From positions 1 to 53,452 of the forward strand of contig PNJQ01000016.1 of the NCBI GenBank assembly GCA_013821985.1: a stretch of 53,452 nucleotides of DNA, written 5' to 3'. The notes under the pieces are model-generated. The model searched no databases, was not told the origin of the DNA, and saw nothing but the letters and a program-made list of their open reading frames with translations. Origin of the DNA: Opitutus sp. GTDB lineage: Bacteria; Verrucomicrobiota; Verrucomicrobiia; Opitutales; Opitutaceae. Position numbers and translations under genes: made by a program. This document shows positions 1-8,800 of the stretch, one piece after another (the first letter of the stretch is position 1; each line of letters begins with the position of its first letter).

Positions 1-723
1 ACCGGCGGTGGCCGCGGCATCGGCGCCGCGATTGCCCGCGCGCTGCGAGCACACGGCGCGCGAGTCACGGTGCTCGGCCGCGACCTCGCGGCGCTCGATC
101 GCATCGCCGCGGAGATCGGCGCACAGGCGTTCGCGATCGACATCACCGACGAGGCGAGTGTTTCCGGCGCGTTTCTCAACGTCGGCGCCGCGGACATTTT
201 GATCAACAACGCCGGCGCCGCCGAAAGCGCGCCGATCGAACGCACCGACGCAGCACTCTGGGAACGCATGCTCGCCGTGAATCTCTCCGGCGCGTTCCTC
301 TGCACGCAACACGTCCTACCCGGCATGCGCGCGGCCAAATGGGGCCGCATCGTCAACATCGCCAGCACCGCCGCGCTGAAAGGTTATCCCTACGTCACCG
401 CCTACTGCGCCGCGAAGCACGGCCTGCTCGGCTTCACGCGCGCGCTCGCGCTCGAAGTGAAACGCGACGGCGTGACCGTCAACGCCGTATGTCCCGGCTT
501 CACCGAAACCGACCTGCTCGCTGATTCCATTGCGGAAATCCAGCGCGTCACGGGCCGCACCGCCGAGCAGGCACGCGCACAGTTGTTGAAGGACACCCCG
601 CACGGCAAATTCGCCACGCCCGAGGAAGTTGCGGCCGCGGTCGTGCAACTGTGCCTGCCGTCCGCCGCGGCCACGACCGGCGAAGCGATCGTGATCGAAG
701 GCGGCGCGCCCAAAACGCCATGA
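1..723 (+). CDS. SDR family NAD(P)-dependent oxidoreductase (5'-truncated by window edge)
   Basis: Short-chain dehydrogenase/reductase whose first residues lie outside the window. The first codons already read the Rossmann motif TGGGRGIG, so probably only a dozen or so residues are missing. Later come NNAGA, the catalytic Ser region (NIAST) and the catalytic YCAAK (YxxxK), in the order of the classical ~250-residue SDR fold. It is cytoplasmic, with no signal peptide. It starts a + strand series with a crotonase, an acyl-CoA dehydrogenase, an aryl-CoA ligase and RidA. The likely role, by inference, is NAD(P)-linked oxidation of a 3-hydroxyacyl-CoA intermediate in degradation of an (amino)aromatic acid. 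The exact substrate cannot be read from the sequence. The family call is firm; the substrate is a guess. Confidence 0.93.
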   Translation, partial: TGGGRGIGAAIARALRAHGARVTVLGRDLAALDRIAAEIGAQAFAIDITDEASVSGAFLNVGAADILINNAGAAESAPIERTDAALWERMLAVNLSGAFLCTQHVLPGMRAAKWGRIVNIASTAALKGYPYVTAYCAAKHGLLGFTRALALEVKRDGVTVNAVCPGFTETDLLADSIAEIQRVTGRTAEQARAQLLKDTPHGKFATPEEVAAAVVQLCLPSAAATTGEAIVIEGGAPKTP

Positions 724-743
724 GTCTACCGGTGCAATTGTTT

Positions 744-807
744 GATGTAGGAGCCTGCTTGCAGGCGATTCGAGCGTCCTCTTCGCCTGCAAGCAGGCTC
801 CTACATC
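744..807. repeat. GTAGGAGCCTGC palindromic repeat, full copy
   Basis: Two perfect 25-nt arms (744-768 and 783-807) face each other across a 14-nt loop between the SDR and crotonase genes. The core is GTAGGAGCCTGC followed by TTGCAGGCGA. The same arm recurs at six other places in this window, singly or as a pair. It could form a long hairpin in the transcript and affect termination or mRNA stability; that is inference. Confidence 0.9.
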
Positions 808-829
808 CGGACCCACGCCTCCTCTTCCT

Positions 830-1639
830 ATGAAATTCGCCGAGTTCCAACCACAGCACTTCCTCTGGCGCCTCGAAGGCGGCATTGGGCACGTGACGCT
901 CAACCGTTCGGAGAAGAAGAATCCGCTCACGTTCGAGTCCTATGCCGAGCTGCGCGATATGTTTCGCAACCTCGTCGATGCGGACGACGTTCACGCGATC
1001 ATCCTTACCGGCGCGGGCGGAAACTTTTGCTCGGGCGGCGATGTGCACGAGATCATCGGGCCGCTGACAAAAATGGACATGAAGGGTCTGCTGGCCTTCA
1101 CGCGCATGACCGGCGACCTTGTGAAAGCCATTCGCGCGTGTCCGCAGCCGGTGATCGCCGCCGTTGACGGCATCTGCGTCGGCGCCGGTGCGATCCTCGC
1201 CATGGCGTCGGACCTCCGCCTCGCCACGCCGGCAGCGAAGACGGCGTTTCTCTTCACGCGCGTTGGGCTCGCCGGTTGCGACATGGGCGCGTGCGCCATC
1301 CTCCCGCGCCTCATCGGCCAAGGGCGCGCTTCCGAACTGTTGTTTACCGGCCGTAGCATGTCCGCCGACGAAGGACTCGCGTGGGGTTTCTACAACCGCC
1401 TCCACGAGTCTTCCGCCCTGGCAGGGGCCGCGCTTGAGCTCGCGCAACGCCTCGTCGCCGGGCCGACGTTTGCGCACGGCATGACGAAGACGATGCTCAA
1501 CCTGGAATGGAACATGGGCCTCGATCAAGCGATCGAAGCCGAGGCGCAGGCCCAGGCGATCTGCATGCAGACGCAGGATTTCGAGCGCGCCTACCACGCG
1601 TTCGTCGCTAAAAGCACCCCGAAATTCGAAGGCAACTGA
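830..1639 (+). CDS. Enoyl-CoA hydratase/isomerase (crotonase) family protein
   Basis: Crotonase-fold protein of 269 aa acting on a CoA thioester. Oxyanion-hole elements are visible at FCSGGD (residues 66-71) and [11 protein letters not shown] (114-124). The two Glu residues used by classical enoyl-CoA hydratase seem absent: Ile122 stands where GCELA has Glu, and the second Glu position reads FTR. An Asp is present in GCDMG (residue 151), as in dienoyl-CoA isomerase-type crotonases. The reaction may therefore not be plain hydration. Its stop overlaps the ATG of the acyl-CoA dehydrogenase by one base (TGATG), so the two are translationally coupled. The alignment was done by eye. Family certain, reaction uncertain. 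Confidence 0.92.
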   Translation: MKFAEFQPQHFLWRLEGGIGHVTLNRSEKKNPLTFESYAELRDMFRNLVDADDVHAIILTGAGGNFCSGGDVHEIIGPLTKMDMKGLLAFTRMTGDLVKAIRACPQPVIAAVDGICVGAGAILAMASDLRLATPAAKTAFLFTRVGLAGCDMGACAILPRLIGQGRASELLFTGRSMSADEGLAWGFYNRLHESSALAGAALELAQRLVAGPTFAHGMTKTMLNLEWNMGLDQAIEAEAQAQAICMQTQDFERAYHAFVAKSTPKFEGN

Positions 1640-2811
1640 TGTCCGACCGCACTTACCTCAACTGGCCGTTCTTCGAACCGCGTCACCGCGAGCTCAGCGC
1701 TCAGCTTGAAACGTGGAGCGCGAAACACCTCGCCCATGTGCCGCACGACGAACTTGACCGCACCTGCCGCACGCTCGTCGAGCAGCTCGGCACTGACGGC
1801 TGGCTCAGGCACGCCGCCCCCGATCCGGCGCAACCGGGCGCGAGCTACGACGTGCGCACCATTTGCCTCATCCGCGAAACCATGGGGCGCTACTCCGCAC
1901 TCGCGGAGTTCACTTTCGCGATGCAGGGCCTCGGCAGCAGTGCCATCGCGCTCGCGGGCACGGACGCACAGAAACGCGCGTTTCTCACCGGCGTGCGCGC
2001 GGGCGAACGCATCGCGGCGTTCGCCTTGACCGAAGCCGAGTCCGGCTCCGATCTCGCCTCGGTCGCCACAACCGCGGTGCGCGACGGCGACACGTTCGTG
2101 CTCAACGGTGGCAAAAAATGGATCTCCAATGCCGGCATCGCCGACTTTTATGTCGTCCTCGCGCGCACCGGCGAAGCGCCCGGCGCGAAAGGGCTGAGCC
2201 TGTTCGTCGTCGAGGCCAACACGCCCGGCTTCCGTATCAGCGAGCGATTGAGCACCATCGCGCCCCACCCGCTCGGCTCGCTCGAGTTCAAGGAGTGCCG
2301 CGTCGCGGCGGACCGGCTGGTCGGCCGCGCGGGCGATGGGTTCAAGATCACGATGGCGGCACTCGATGTGTTTCGCACCACGGTCGGCGCGGCCGCGCTC
2401 GGCTTCTCGCGCCGTGCGCTCGATGAGGCGGTCGCGCGCACGACGTCGCGCCAGCTTTTCGGTGCGCCCCTCAGCGCGATGCAGGCGACGCAGGCGAAAC
2501 TCGCCGACATGGCCGTGGCGATCGACGCGAGTGCCTTGCTCGTTTATCGCGCGGCGTGGACCAAGGACTCCGGCGCGGAACGCGTGACGCGCGAAGCGTC
2601 GATGGCCAAGTATTTTTCCACGGAATCGGCCCAGCGCGTGATCGATAGCGCCGTGCAGCTCTGCGGCGCGCTCGGCGTGCTCAGCGGCCACCCCGTCGAA
2701 TCGCTTTACCGCGAAATCCGGGCGCTCCGCATCTACGAGGGCGCGTCGGAAGTGCAGCAGCAGATCATCGCGCGCGCCGTGCTCGCCGACACCGACCAAC
2801 CCCGCCGGTAG
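1639..2811 (+). CDS. Acyl-CoA dehydrogenase family protein
   Basis: FAD-dependent acyl-CoA dehydrogenase, 390 aa, the usual family length. The middle domain has the [11 protein letters not shown] flavin-binding signature followed by GGKKWISNA, and the C-terminal domain has IYEGASE, whose Glu is the expected catalytic base. It would introduce an alpha,beta double bond into an acyl-CoA (here possibly an alicyclic one) and pass electrons to ETF; no ETF genes are in the window. The ATG overlaps the TGA of the preceding crotonase, which fixes the start. Operon context points to a beta-oxidation-like sequence after aryl-CoA formation. Confidence 0.94.
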   Translation: MSDRTYLNWPFFEPRHRELSAQLETWSAKHLAHVPHDELDRTCRTLVEQLGTDGWLRHAAPDPAQPGASYDVRTICLIRETMGRYSALAEFTFAMQGLGSSAIALAGTDAQKRAFLTGVRAGERIAAFALTEAESGSDLASVATTAVRDGDTFVLNGGKKWISNAGIADFYVVLARTGEAPGAKGLSLFVVEANTPGFRISERLSTIAPHPLGSLEFKECRVAADRLVGRAGDGFKITMAALDVFRTTVGAAALGFSRRALDEAVARTTSRQLFGAPLSAMQATQAKLADMAVAIDASALLVYRAAWTKDSGAERVTREASMAKYFSTESAQRVIDSAVQLCGALGVLSGHPVESLYREIRALRIYEGASEVQQQIIARAVLADTDQPRR

Positions 2812-2842
2812 CTCCCGCTGCCGCGCATTCATTCCTACCCCG

Positions 2843-4480
2843 ATGAAGAGCGCCTACCACGACACGTTCGCCGCGGACCATCTCCCTCCGCGCGACCAAT
2901 GGCCCGACCTGATCAACCTCGATCGGCTCGGCTACCCTGAGCAAGTGAACTGCGCCGCCGAACTGCTGGACCGCGCCGTGGCCGAGGGTGACGGCGACCG
3001 CGTTGTGCTGCGTGCGCCCGGTGGCGTGGCGTGGACTTACCGCCAGTTGCAGGAGCAGGCCAATCGCATCGCGCACACGCTCGTGGGCGACATGGGTCTG
3101 CGCACGGGCGAGCGCGTGCTGCTCTTTGCGCCAAACAATCCGATGATGGTCGCGTGCTGGTTCGGCGTCGTGAAGGCCGGCGGCATCGTCGTCGCGCTGA
3201 TGCCAATGCTGCGGGCGCGGGAAATTTGCGTGATGGTGGAAAAAGCGCAGGTGCGCCATGCGCTCTACGATCATCGTCTGGCCGCAGAGATGACCGAGGC
3301 CCGCGCGAAATGCCCGCGCCTCGAACAGGCGCTCGCGTTCGGCGGCGGCGAACTCGAGGCGCGCATGGCGACACAGTCCGCGAACTTCGACGCCGTGCCC
3401 ACGAGCGCGGAGGACGTGTGCCTGATCGCGTTCACGTCGGGCACGACGGGCGTGCCGAAGGGCACGATGCATTTCCACCGCGACGTGCTGGCGATTTGCG
3501 ACACGTTTTCGCAGCACGTGCTGCGACCGACGCGCGACGATTTATTCATCGGCAGTCCGCCGTTGGCGTTCACGTTTGGGTTGGGCGGGCTGGTGCTGTT
3601 TCCGATGCGCGCGCGGGCCGCGACCGTGCTGATCGAAAAGGCGCCACCACCGGAATTGGCGAAGGCGATCGAGCACTTCGGCGCGACGATCAGTTTCACG
3701 TCGCCCACCGGCTATCGGTTCATGTTGGAGCATTGCGGTAACGTTAATCTGACGACACTCCGCACGTGCGTGTCGGCGGGTGAGACGCTGCCGAAGGCAA
3801 CCTCCGACGCGTGGTTTGAGAAGACAGGGCTTCGCATCATCGACGGCATCGGCTCCACCGAGATTCTGCACATCTTCATCTCAGCGGCCGGCGACGACAT
3901 CCGGCCCGGAGCCACGGGCAAAGCCGTGCCACTCTACGAGGCCCGCGTGATCGACGCCAAGGGCAGCGTGCTGCCGCCGGGCACAGTGGGACGTCTCGCG
4001 GTGCGCGGCCCGACGGGCTGTCGTTACCTCGCCGATGATCGCCAGAAAAAATACGTCGTCGATGGCTGGAACGTCACCGGCGACGCCTACTTGATGGATG
4101 CGGACGGCTATTTTTGGTTTCAGGCGCGGGCGGACGACATGATCATTTCGTCCGGCTACAACATCTCCGGTCCCGAGGTGGAAGCGACGCTGCTGGAACA
4201 TCCTGCCGTGAAGGAATGCGCCGTCGTCGGCTCGCCCGACGCGATGCGCGGCGCGGTGGTGAAAGCCTTCGTCGTGTTGCGCGACGGGCACGCGGCGAGC
4301 GACCACCTCGTGCACGAACTGCAGAACCACGTGAAGGCACAGATCGCACCCTACAAGTATCCGCGCGCACTTGAATTCGTCGTGGCACTGCCGAAAACCG
4401 AGACCGGCAAGATCCAACGCTTCAAGCTGCGGCAGCAGGAGGAAGCAAAGGCGGCGGAGAAAAACTCTACGCCAGCCTGA
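2843..4480 (+). CDS. AMP-dependent aryl-CoA ligase (benzoate-CoA ligase family, possibly 2-aminobenzoate-CoA ligase)
   Basis: ANL-superfamily adenylating enzyme of 545 aa that would activate an aromatic or related acid to its CoA thioester with ATP. Visible motifs are the P-loop FTSGTTGVPKGT (about 198-209), GIGSTEILH, the hinge region NVTGDAYLMDADGYFWFQ and the C-terminal PKTETGKIQR with the catalytic Lys. The N-terminal segment and the STEILHIF stretch resemble benzoate/2-aminobenzoate-CoA ligases more than fatty acyl-CoA synthetases; this is judgement by eye. It begins 31 nt after the acyl-CoA dehydrogenase and is followed by a RidA protein, a partner that fits an amino-aromatic substrate. 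Confidence 0.88.
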   Translation: MKSAYHDTFAADHLPPRDQWPDLINLDRLGYPEQVNCAAELLDRAVAEGDGDRVVLRAPGGVAWTYRQLQEQANRIAHTLVGDMGLRTGERVLLFAPNNPMMVACWFGVVKAGGIVVALMPMLRAREICVMVEKAQVRHALYDHRLAAEMTEARAKCPRLEQALAFGGGELEARMATQSANFDAVPTSAEDVCLIAFTSGTTGVPKGTMHFHRDVLAICDTFSQHVLRPTRDDLFIGSPPLAFTFGLGGLVLFPMRARAATVLIEKAPPPELAKAIEHFGATISFTSPTGYRFMLEHCGNVNLTTLRTCVSAGETLPKATSDAWFEKTGLRIIDGIGSTEILHIFISAAGDDIRPGATGKAVPLYEARVIDAKGSVLPPGTVGRLAVRGPTGCRYLADDRQKKYVVDGWNVTGDAYLMDADGYFWFQARADDMIISSGYNISGPEVEATLLEHPAVKECAVVGSPDAMRGAVVKAFVVLRDGHAASDHLVHELQNHVKAQIAPYKYPRALEFVVALPKTETGKIQRFKLRQQEEAKAAEKNSTPA

Positions 4481-4518
4481 AGCTTGCCGTCGCCCCGCGG
4501 TCGACACCTAATCAATCC

Positions 4519-4911
4519 ATGAGCCTGCAGTTTCTCCAACCAAGTGGCTGGCCGCGCCCGAAGGGTTACTCGAACGGCATCGCTGCAAGCGGTCAGATGA
4601 TTTTCGTCGCCGGCCAGATCGGCTGGGACGCGAACTGCCAATGGCAGACCGACGACCTCGCCGAACAAGTGCGCCAGACGCTCGTCAACACGCTTGCCGT
4701 CCTGAAGGCCGGCGGTGCCGGCCCGGAGCACGTCACGCGCATGACTTGGTATATCACCGACAAAGCCGACTACCTCCGCCAAGCCGCGCGCATCGGGGAG
4801 ATTTACCGCGAGCTGATGGGCAAGCATTACCCTGCGATGGCGATGGTCGTGGTCACCGCGTTGATGGAAGACCGCGCCAAGGTGGAAATCGAAACGACAG
4901 CTGTGGTCTGA
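4519..4911 (+). CDS. RidA family enamine/imine deaminase-like protein
   Basis: RidA/YjgF/UK114 family, 130 aa, forming trimers in known members and hydrolysing reactive enamines/imines to ketone plus ammonia. Visible features are FVAGQIGWD near residue 30-40 and the C-terminal DRAKVEIE, whose Arg matches the substrate-carboxylate-binding Arg of RidA. It lies 38 nt after the aryl-CoA ligase. In this setting it may remove the amino group from an alicyclic enamine produced from an aminobenzoyl-CoA; that is inference from neighbourhood. Confidence 0.92.
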   Translation: MSLQFLQPSGWPRPKGYSNGIAASGQMIFVAGQIGWDANCQWQTDDLAEQVRQTLVNTLAVLKAGGAGPEHVTRMTWYITDKADYLRQAARIGEIYRELMGKHYPAMAMVVVTALMEDRAKVEIETTAVV

Positions 4912-5005
4912 GCGGGCTGCGAGAATCGACCGGCGTCCGATTGCGTGGGGAGGCTCGCAATCGATGATAATTTCCGCGGCCGCCGCGTGTTTCGCACGTT
5001 GTTCA

Positions 5006-5030
5006 TCGCCTGCAAGCAGGCTCCTACAAA
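5006..5030. repeat. GTAGGAGCCTGC repeat, single arm
   Basis: One arm (reading ATCGCCTGC AAGCAGGCTC CTACAA) of the repeat found in full at 744-807. No opposing arm is seen nearby. It lies in the spacer after the RidA gene. Confidence 0.85.
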
Positions 5031-5129
5031 GAAATTAGGCCGATAAAGCCGCCGTGCTCCGCCGCAAAACCGGCGGCTATGACACGCGTCTAAAAAATTC
5101 TGCTGGCGCACGCGGCGGAAATTCGCACG

Positions 5130-5315
5130 GTGGGCCCTGCATCAGGAAAGGATCGACGGAGCAATCCGCCGGTTCTGCCAACCGGGTCTAGGAGTGATCA
5201 CGGTGGTTTCGAGCGACGCAAGTCGCCCGGATGTGCGAACCGCAAGGTTCGAACAAAAAAACTCCTCCAGAAAACGGAAAGCCGCCTGATGCTCTCAGGC
5301 GGCTTTCGTTTTTTG
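5130..5315 (+). ncRNA. Candidate structured small RNA ending in an intrinsic terminator
   Basis: This stretch between the RidA gene and a small ORF has no convincing reading frame but dense hairpin potential. The stems are CCGGTT/AACCGG (5169-5174/5180-5185), GCGAC-GCAA-GTCGC (5213-5226) and CGAACC-GCAA-GGTTCG (5236-5251), the last two with GNRA tetraloops. AGGAGT (5190-5195) can pair with ACTCCT (5261-5266) around the last two. An A-rich segment with ACTCCTCC, complementary to Shine-Dalgarno sequence, precedes the terminator. I could not match it to tmRNA, SRP RNA or a riboswitch. It may be a trans-acting sRNA or the leader of the ORF at 5356. The 5' end is a guess. Confidence 0.45.
5278..5314 (+). 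terminator. Rho-independent terminator of the candidate sRNA
   Basis: A 12-bp perfect stem (5278-5289 and 5295-5306, AAAGCCGCCTGA / TCAGGCGGCTTT) with a 5-nt loop is followed by CGTTTTTT. This is the clearest intrinsic terminator in the window. It sits upstream of the 84-aa ORF, so it ends either an independent RNA or an attenuated leader. Confidence 0.88.
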
Positions 5316-5355
5316 GGAAAAGCCCTGGTGCGCGAACCTCAAAAACTCACGCATC

Positions 5356-5610
5356 ATGTCCAACATCATCAGCCTCCCTTCCCTCCGCCTCAACCCGGAG
5401 AATCCGAACCACCACCTTTGGAACAACAACGGCACGTGGTTCCTGCACTACACGGTGTATCCCACCCCGTTCACGAAGGAGCGGGTCCGCCGCTCCCTCG
5501 GCACCAAGGACGTCGAGGTGGCGCGCCAGCGCCGCGACGCCTTCTTCCGCCACCTCACCGGCCAAACCGCCGCCACGAGCATCACGCCGCCGCGCACTGC
5601 CGTGGCCTGA
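5356..5610 (+). CDS. Small protein resembling an integrase N-terminal (arm-binding) domain
   Basis: An 84-aa ORF with its own downstream hairpin terminator. The middle (NNNGTWFLHYTVYP ... RVRRSLGTKDVEVARQRRD) looks like the N-terminal arm-type DNA-binding region of tyrosine recombinases: a GTW-containing strand, then R-SLGT and A-x-RRD. No catalytic core (no Arg/His-x-x-Arg/Tyr) follows in any frame up to 5840. It is either a stand-alone DNA-binding protein or the relic of an integrase. Its position next to a structured RNA containing GGTTCGAAC, which looks like a tRNA T-arm, is suggestive but not proof of an attachment site. Confidence 0.6.
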   Translation: MSNIISLPSLRLNPENPNHHLWNNNGTWFLHYTVYPTPFTKERVRRSLGTKDVEVARQRRDAFFRHLTGQTAATSITPPRTAVA

Positions 5611-5639
5611 GGCACGCCCATTCAGTTCAGCATCGTCAT

Positions 5640-5674
5640 AGCAACAACCCGTGCCGTCCCTGGCGCGGGTTTGT
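5640..5674 (+). terminator. Hairpin after the 84-aa ORF
   Basis: AACAACCCGTGCC and GGCGCGGGTTTGTT form a long imperfect stem ending in a T-rich 3' arm, 30 nt after the stop of the small ORF. It probably terminates that transcript. The rest of the spacer up to 5840 shows no feature I can support. Confidence 0.6.
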
Positions 5675-5840
5675 TATTGGAGCGGGCTAGTTCTTGGAGC
5701 GGATTTGATCAGGGTTCGGCGCTTTCGACTTTTGACCCGCAGATTTTGGGCCGCGGCGTCAGCGCTGTGGGCGCGTCTGCATGAGCGAGCGGTGGGACCT
5801 GCCCGCCCACCTTCAAAGTTCCCAACTCGCGATCGGCGGA

Positions 5841-8800
5841 TTACGGGATGCGCAGACGCTGGCCGACGCGGAGCGCGTTCGCGCCCTGCAGCACGTCGCG
5901 GTTGGCGTTGAAAATTTCCTGCCACCGGCTCGGGGTCCCGTAGTAGCGCAAGCTGAGGCGCGAGAGCGAATCCCCATCGGTCACGACGTGGAAGCGCGTT
6001 TCCGCGGCCGGAGAGGCGGACGGGCCCGCCGGTGTGGGGCTGGCGCCAAAACCGCCGAGCGGTTGCGCGGTTGTCGCAATGCCCGAAGCGGGCGTGCCGA
6101 GGCGTGCCGTGGCGGCGATCTGGTCGAGCGTGCCCTGCGCCTGCGCGAGCCGCGCGGCCAGCGCGCCGTTCTCCTGCCGCAACTGCGCGACGGCGAGTTG
6201 CCGCTCGCGTTCCAGCGAGCGGTTCGAGTCCGACAGGCTTTGATTCGACGTTCGCAACCCCTCCACCTCGCGGCGCAACTGGGCCAGCTGGGCCGTGAGC
6301 GCATCGATGTTTTGCGAGGCGCTGCGCTCCGCGTCGGTGCGCAATTGATCCGCGTTGCGCTGCGCTTGCGCGTAACGGGCGACCTCAGTCTGCGCGCTCG
6401 CGAGCTGTTGCTTCAGCGCGTCACGTTCTTGCGTGAGCTTTTCGTTCAGCTCCGTCAATTCAGCGACGGACGAACCCTGCGACTCGGTGATCTTCTCGAC
6501 ATCGCCCAACCGGGCCTGGAGCGCGGCCAATTCCGCCCGCGCCTTTTCCGCCGCGGTGCGGCTTTCGGTCACGGCGCGCGCGGATTCCGTCTGATCGCGC
6601 TGCAACTGTTCGATCTGTTGCTGGGCGGTCACGAGGCGTGCGCCGACTTCCTTCAGGCGTTCTTCGAGTGCGCGGTTTTCGTCCGCCAGCTTCGAGCCCG
6701 CGGTCGAAGCGTTTTGCTGCGCGGCAGCGAGCTGGCGATTCAGCGTCGCGAGCTGCGTGCGCAACGCTTCGCGCTCCTGCTCGAGCTTCGAATTCGTTTC
6801 GGTGAGTTCCGCGACGTTGGTGTTGTGCGAGCCCTCCGCCTTTTCCGAATCGGCGAGCTGCGCTTCCAATTTTTGCCGCATCTCCTCGAGCGCGGTGCGC
6901 TCGCCCACCAGCTTCTCGTTTTGCCGGCGGAGCTCGTTCCCGGCGGCGGTGAGATCCCGCACGCGGGCCTGCAACTGGTCGAACTCCGTGCGGCTGGGCG
7001 AGTCGTCGGCCTGTTTCGCGGCAAGGAGCGCGCGATTGGCGTCGGCGAGGGCGCGCGAGGTGTCGCGGGCCTTCGTGAGCTGTTCGGCGAGCGTTCCGAT
7101 CTCGCGGGCGGCGGCGGCGCGGTCGTCCTCGACGGCGCTCTCAAGCTGCTTGAGGCGATCCTGCAGCGTGCGGATCTCCATCTTATATGCGTCGGGCGAG
7201 GCGGCGGAAACAGCCTGTGCCTGCGCCGCGAGCGCGGCATCGGCGGTTTTCTGCGCGTTGGTGAAATCCTGTTCGAGCTTTGCGTTGGCGGCCGTGAGTT
7301 CCGCCACCTGCGTGCGCAGCTTCTCGGTTGCCGCCACGGCATCGGCGAGTTCGCCGCGAAGCTTCTCCTCGCCGCTCCGATCGATCGTCGCCGACGGGAC
7401 AGACCGGGCGCGCGCCTGGGCCAGTTCGTTTTCGAGCGCGGCGATCTGCGTGCGGGCATTGTCGAGCGCGCGCGTGTCGTTCGGGGCCGAGGCGAGGCGG
7501 TTGTTTTCCTGGAGCAACTGCTGCACCTGCGCGCGCAAGTTTGTCAGTTGCGCCGCGTCCTGCTTCGCGGTGGCGAGTTCGCGTTCGAGGCGCTCGTTGG
7601 CGGCGGTCAGGGCGGCGACGCTCGCGTCGTGGGATTCGATCGCCCGATTCGCCTCGGCCAGGCGACGCTCGAGCGTGGTGACCTGCCCGCCTTGACCGCT
7701 GCGGGCGGAAGCGAGGTCCCGGGTGAGTTGCGCGAGACGGGCGTCGCGTTCTTCCAGCGCTGCGCGGGCGGTGGCGAGATTGTCCTGGGCGGACTGGCTG
7801 GCGGCGCGCGCAGCGGCGAGCTGGCGTTCGAGTTCCGCGGTTCGGCCGGAAGGCTCGGTCGAGGTCTGCGCGAGTTGCGTGCGCGATGCCGCGAGCTCGT
7901 CGGAACGCGTTTTCAGCGCCTGCTGGGCCGCATCGAGTTCGACGCGGATCCGACCGGCTTCGGCTTCGGCGGCGGTCAGTTGTCCCCGTGTCGTGGCCAG
8001 CGCCGCCTCGAGGGCGGATGACGTGGAGCCGGTCTGCTGCACCGCGGCGAGTTCGCGCTGCAGGTCGGTGATGCGGGCTTCGGCGGCCCCGAGGGTGTCG
8101 CGGGCCTTGCGGAATTCGTCGCGCAGGGCGAGCGCGTCCTCACGAATGCTGGCCCGGTCGGATTCGGAGACAGCGAGCTGGGCCTGGAGATCGTCGATCT
8201 GCTTGCGCGCGGCGAGCAGGGGCGCGTCGTTGCGCTGCGCAGCGACGGACAGCTTTTCGTTCTGCGCGGTCAGCTCCTGCACCGTCTGGCGCAGCTGAGC
8301 GAGCTCGCTCGCCTGCGTCGAGGCGGCTTGTGTGCCGGTGCGGGCATCGGCGAGTTCGCGCTGCAGCGCGGCGAGGTCGGCGACGTGCTTTTCGTTTTCC
8401 GTGCGAGCGACCGCGAGTTGGTCCTGTGCATCGGCGAGTTTGCGCCGCGACGCCTTTTCGGACTCTTGCGCGGCCGTGAGCTGCAGGTTGAGCGCCTCGA
8501 GCTGACCGGCGGTGACCGAATTGTTGCGGAGGCGCTCGACCTCGCTGGTCAAACGGTCGTTGATCGCGCGCAGGCTGCTCGCCTCGCCGGCCAGGCGGCG
8601 GAGACGGACGACTTCGTCCTGCAGGGTGCGCTGGTCGTTGGCGCCGCTGGAGCTGGCTTGGCCGCGAGCGGCGGCGAGGTCGGCAGCCAGGCGCGCGGAA
8701 TTGTTTTCGCTCTGCTGGAGTCGCTGCTGAACGGAAGCGAGTTCAGACCGCAGCGTTTCCAGTTGCGCGGGAATGCTGGCGCGCTCGTTGAGTGATTTTT

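Noticed and set aside
5130-5315. tmRNA, SRP RNA or a known riboswitch
   Set aside because: GGTTCGAAC looks like a T-arm, but there is no tag reading frame or acceptor stem; the SRP tetraloop core and the c-di-GMP, TPP, SAM and cobalamin signatures I know are absent.
5781-8021. A 746-codon + strand open frame antisense to the coiled-coil protein
   Set aside because: It is the complement of a repetitive Ala/Gln/Leu/Glu coiled-coil sequence; no signal of its own.
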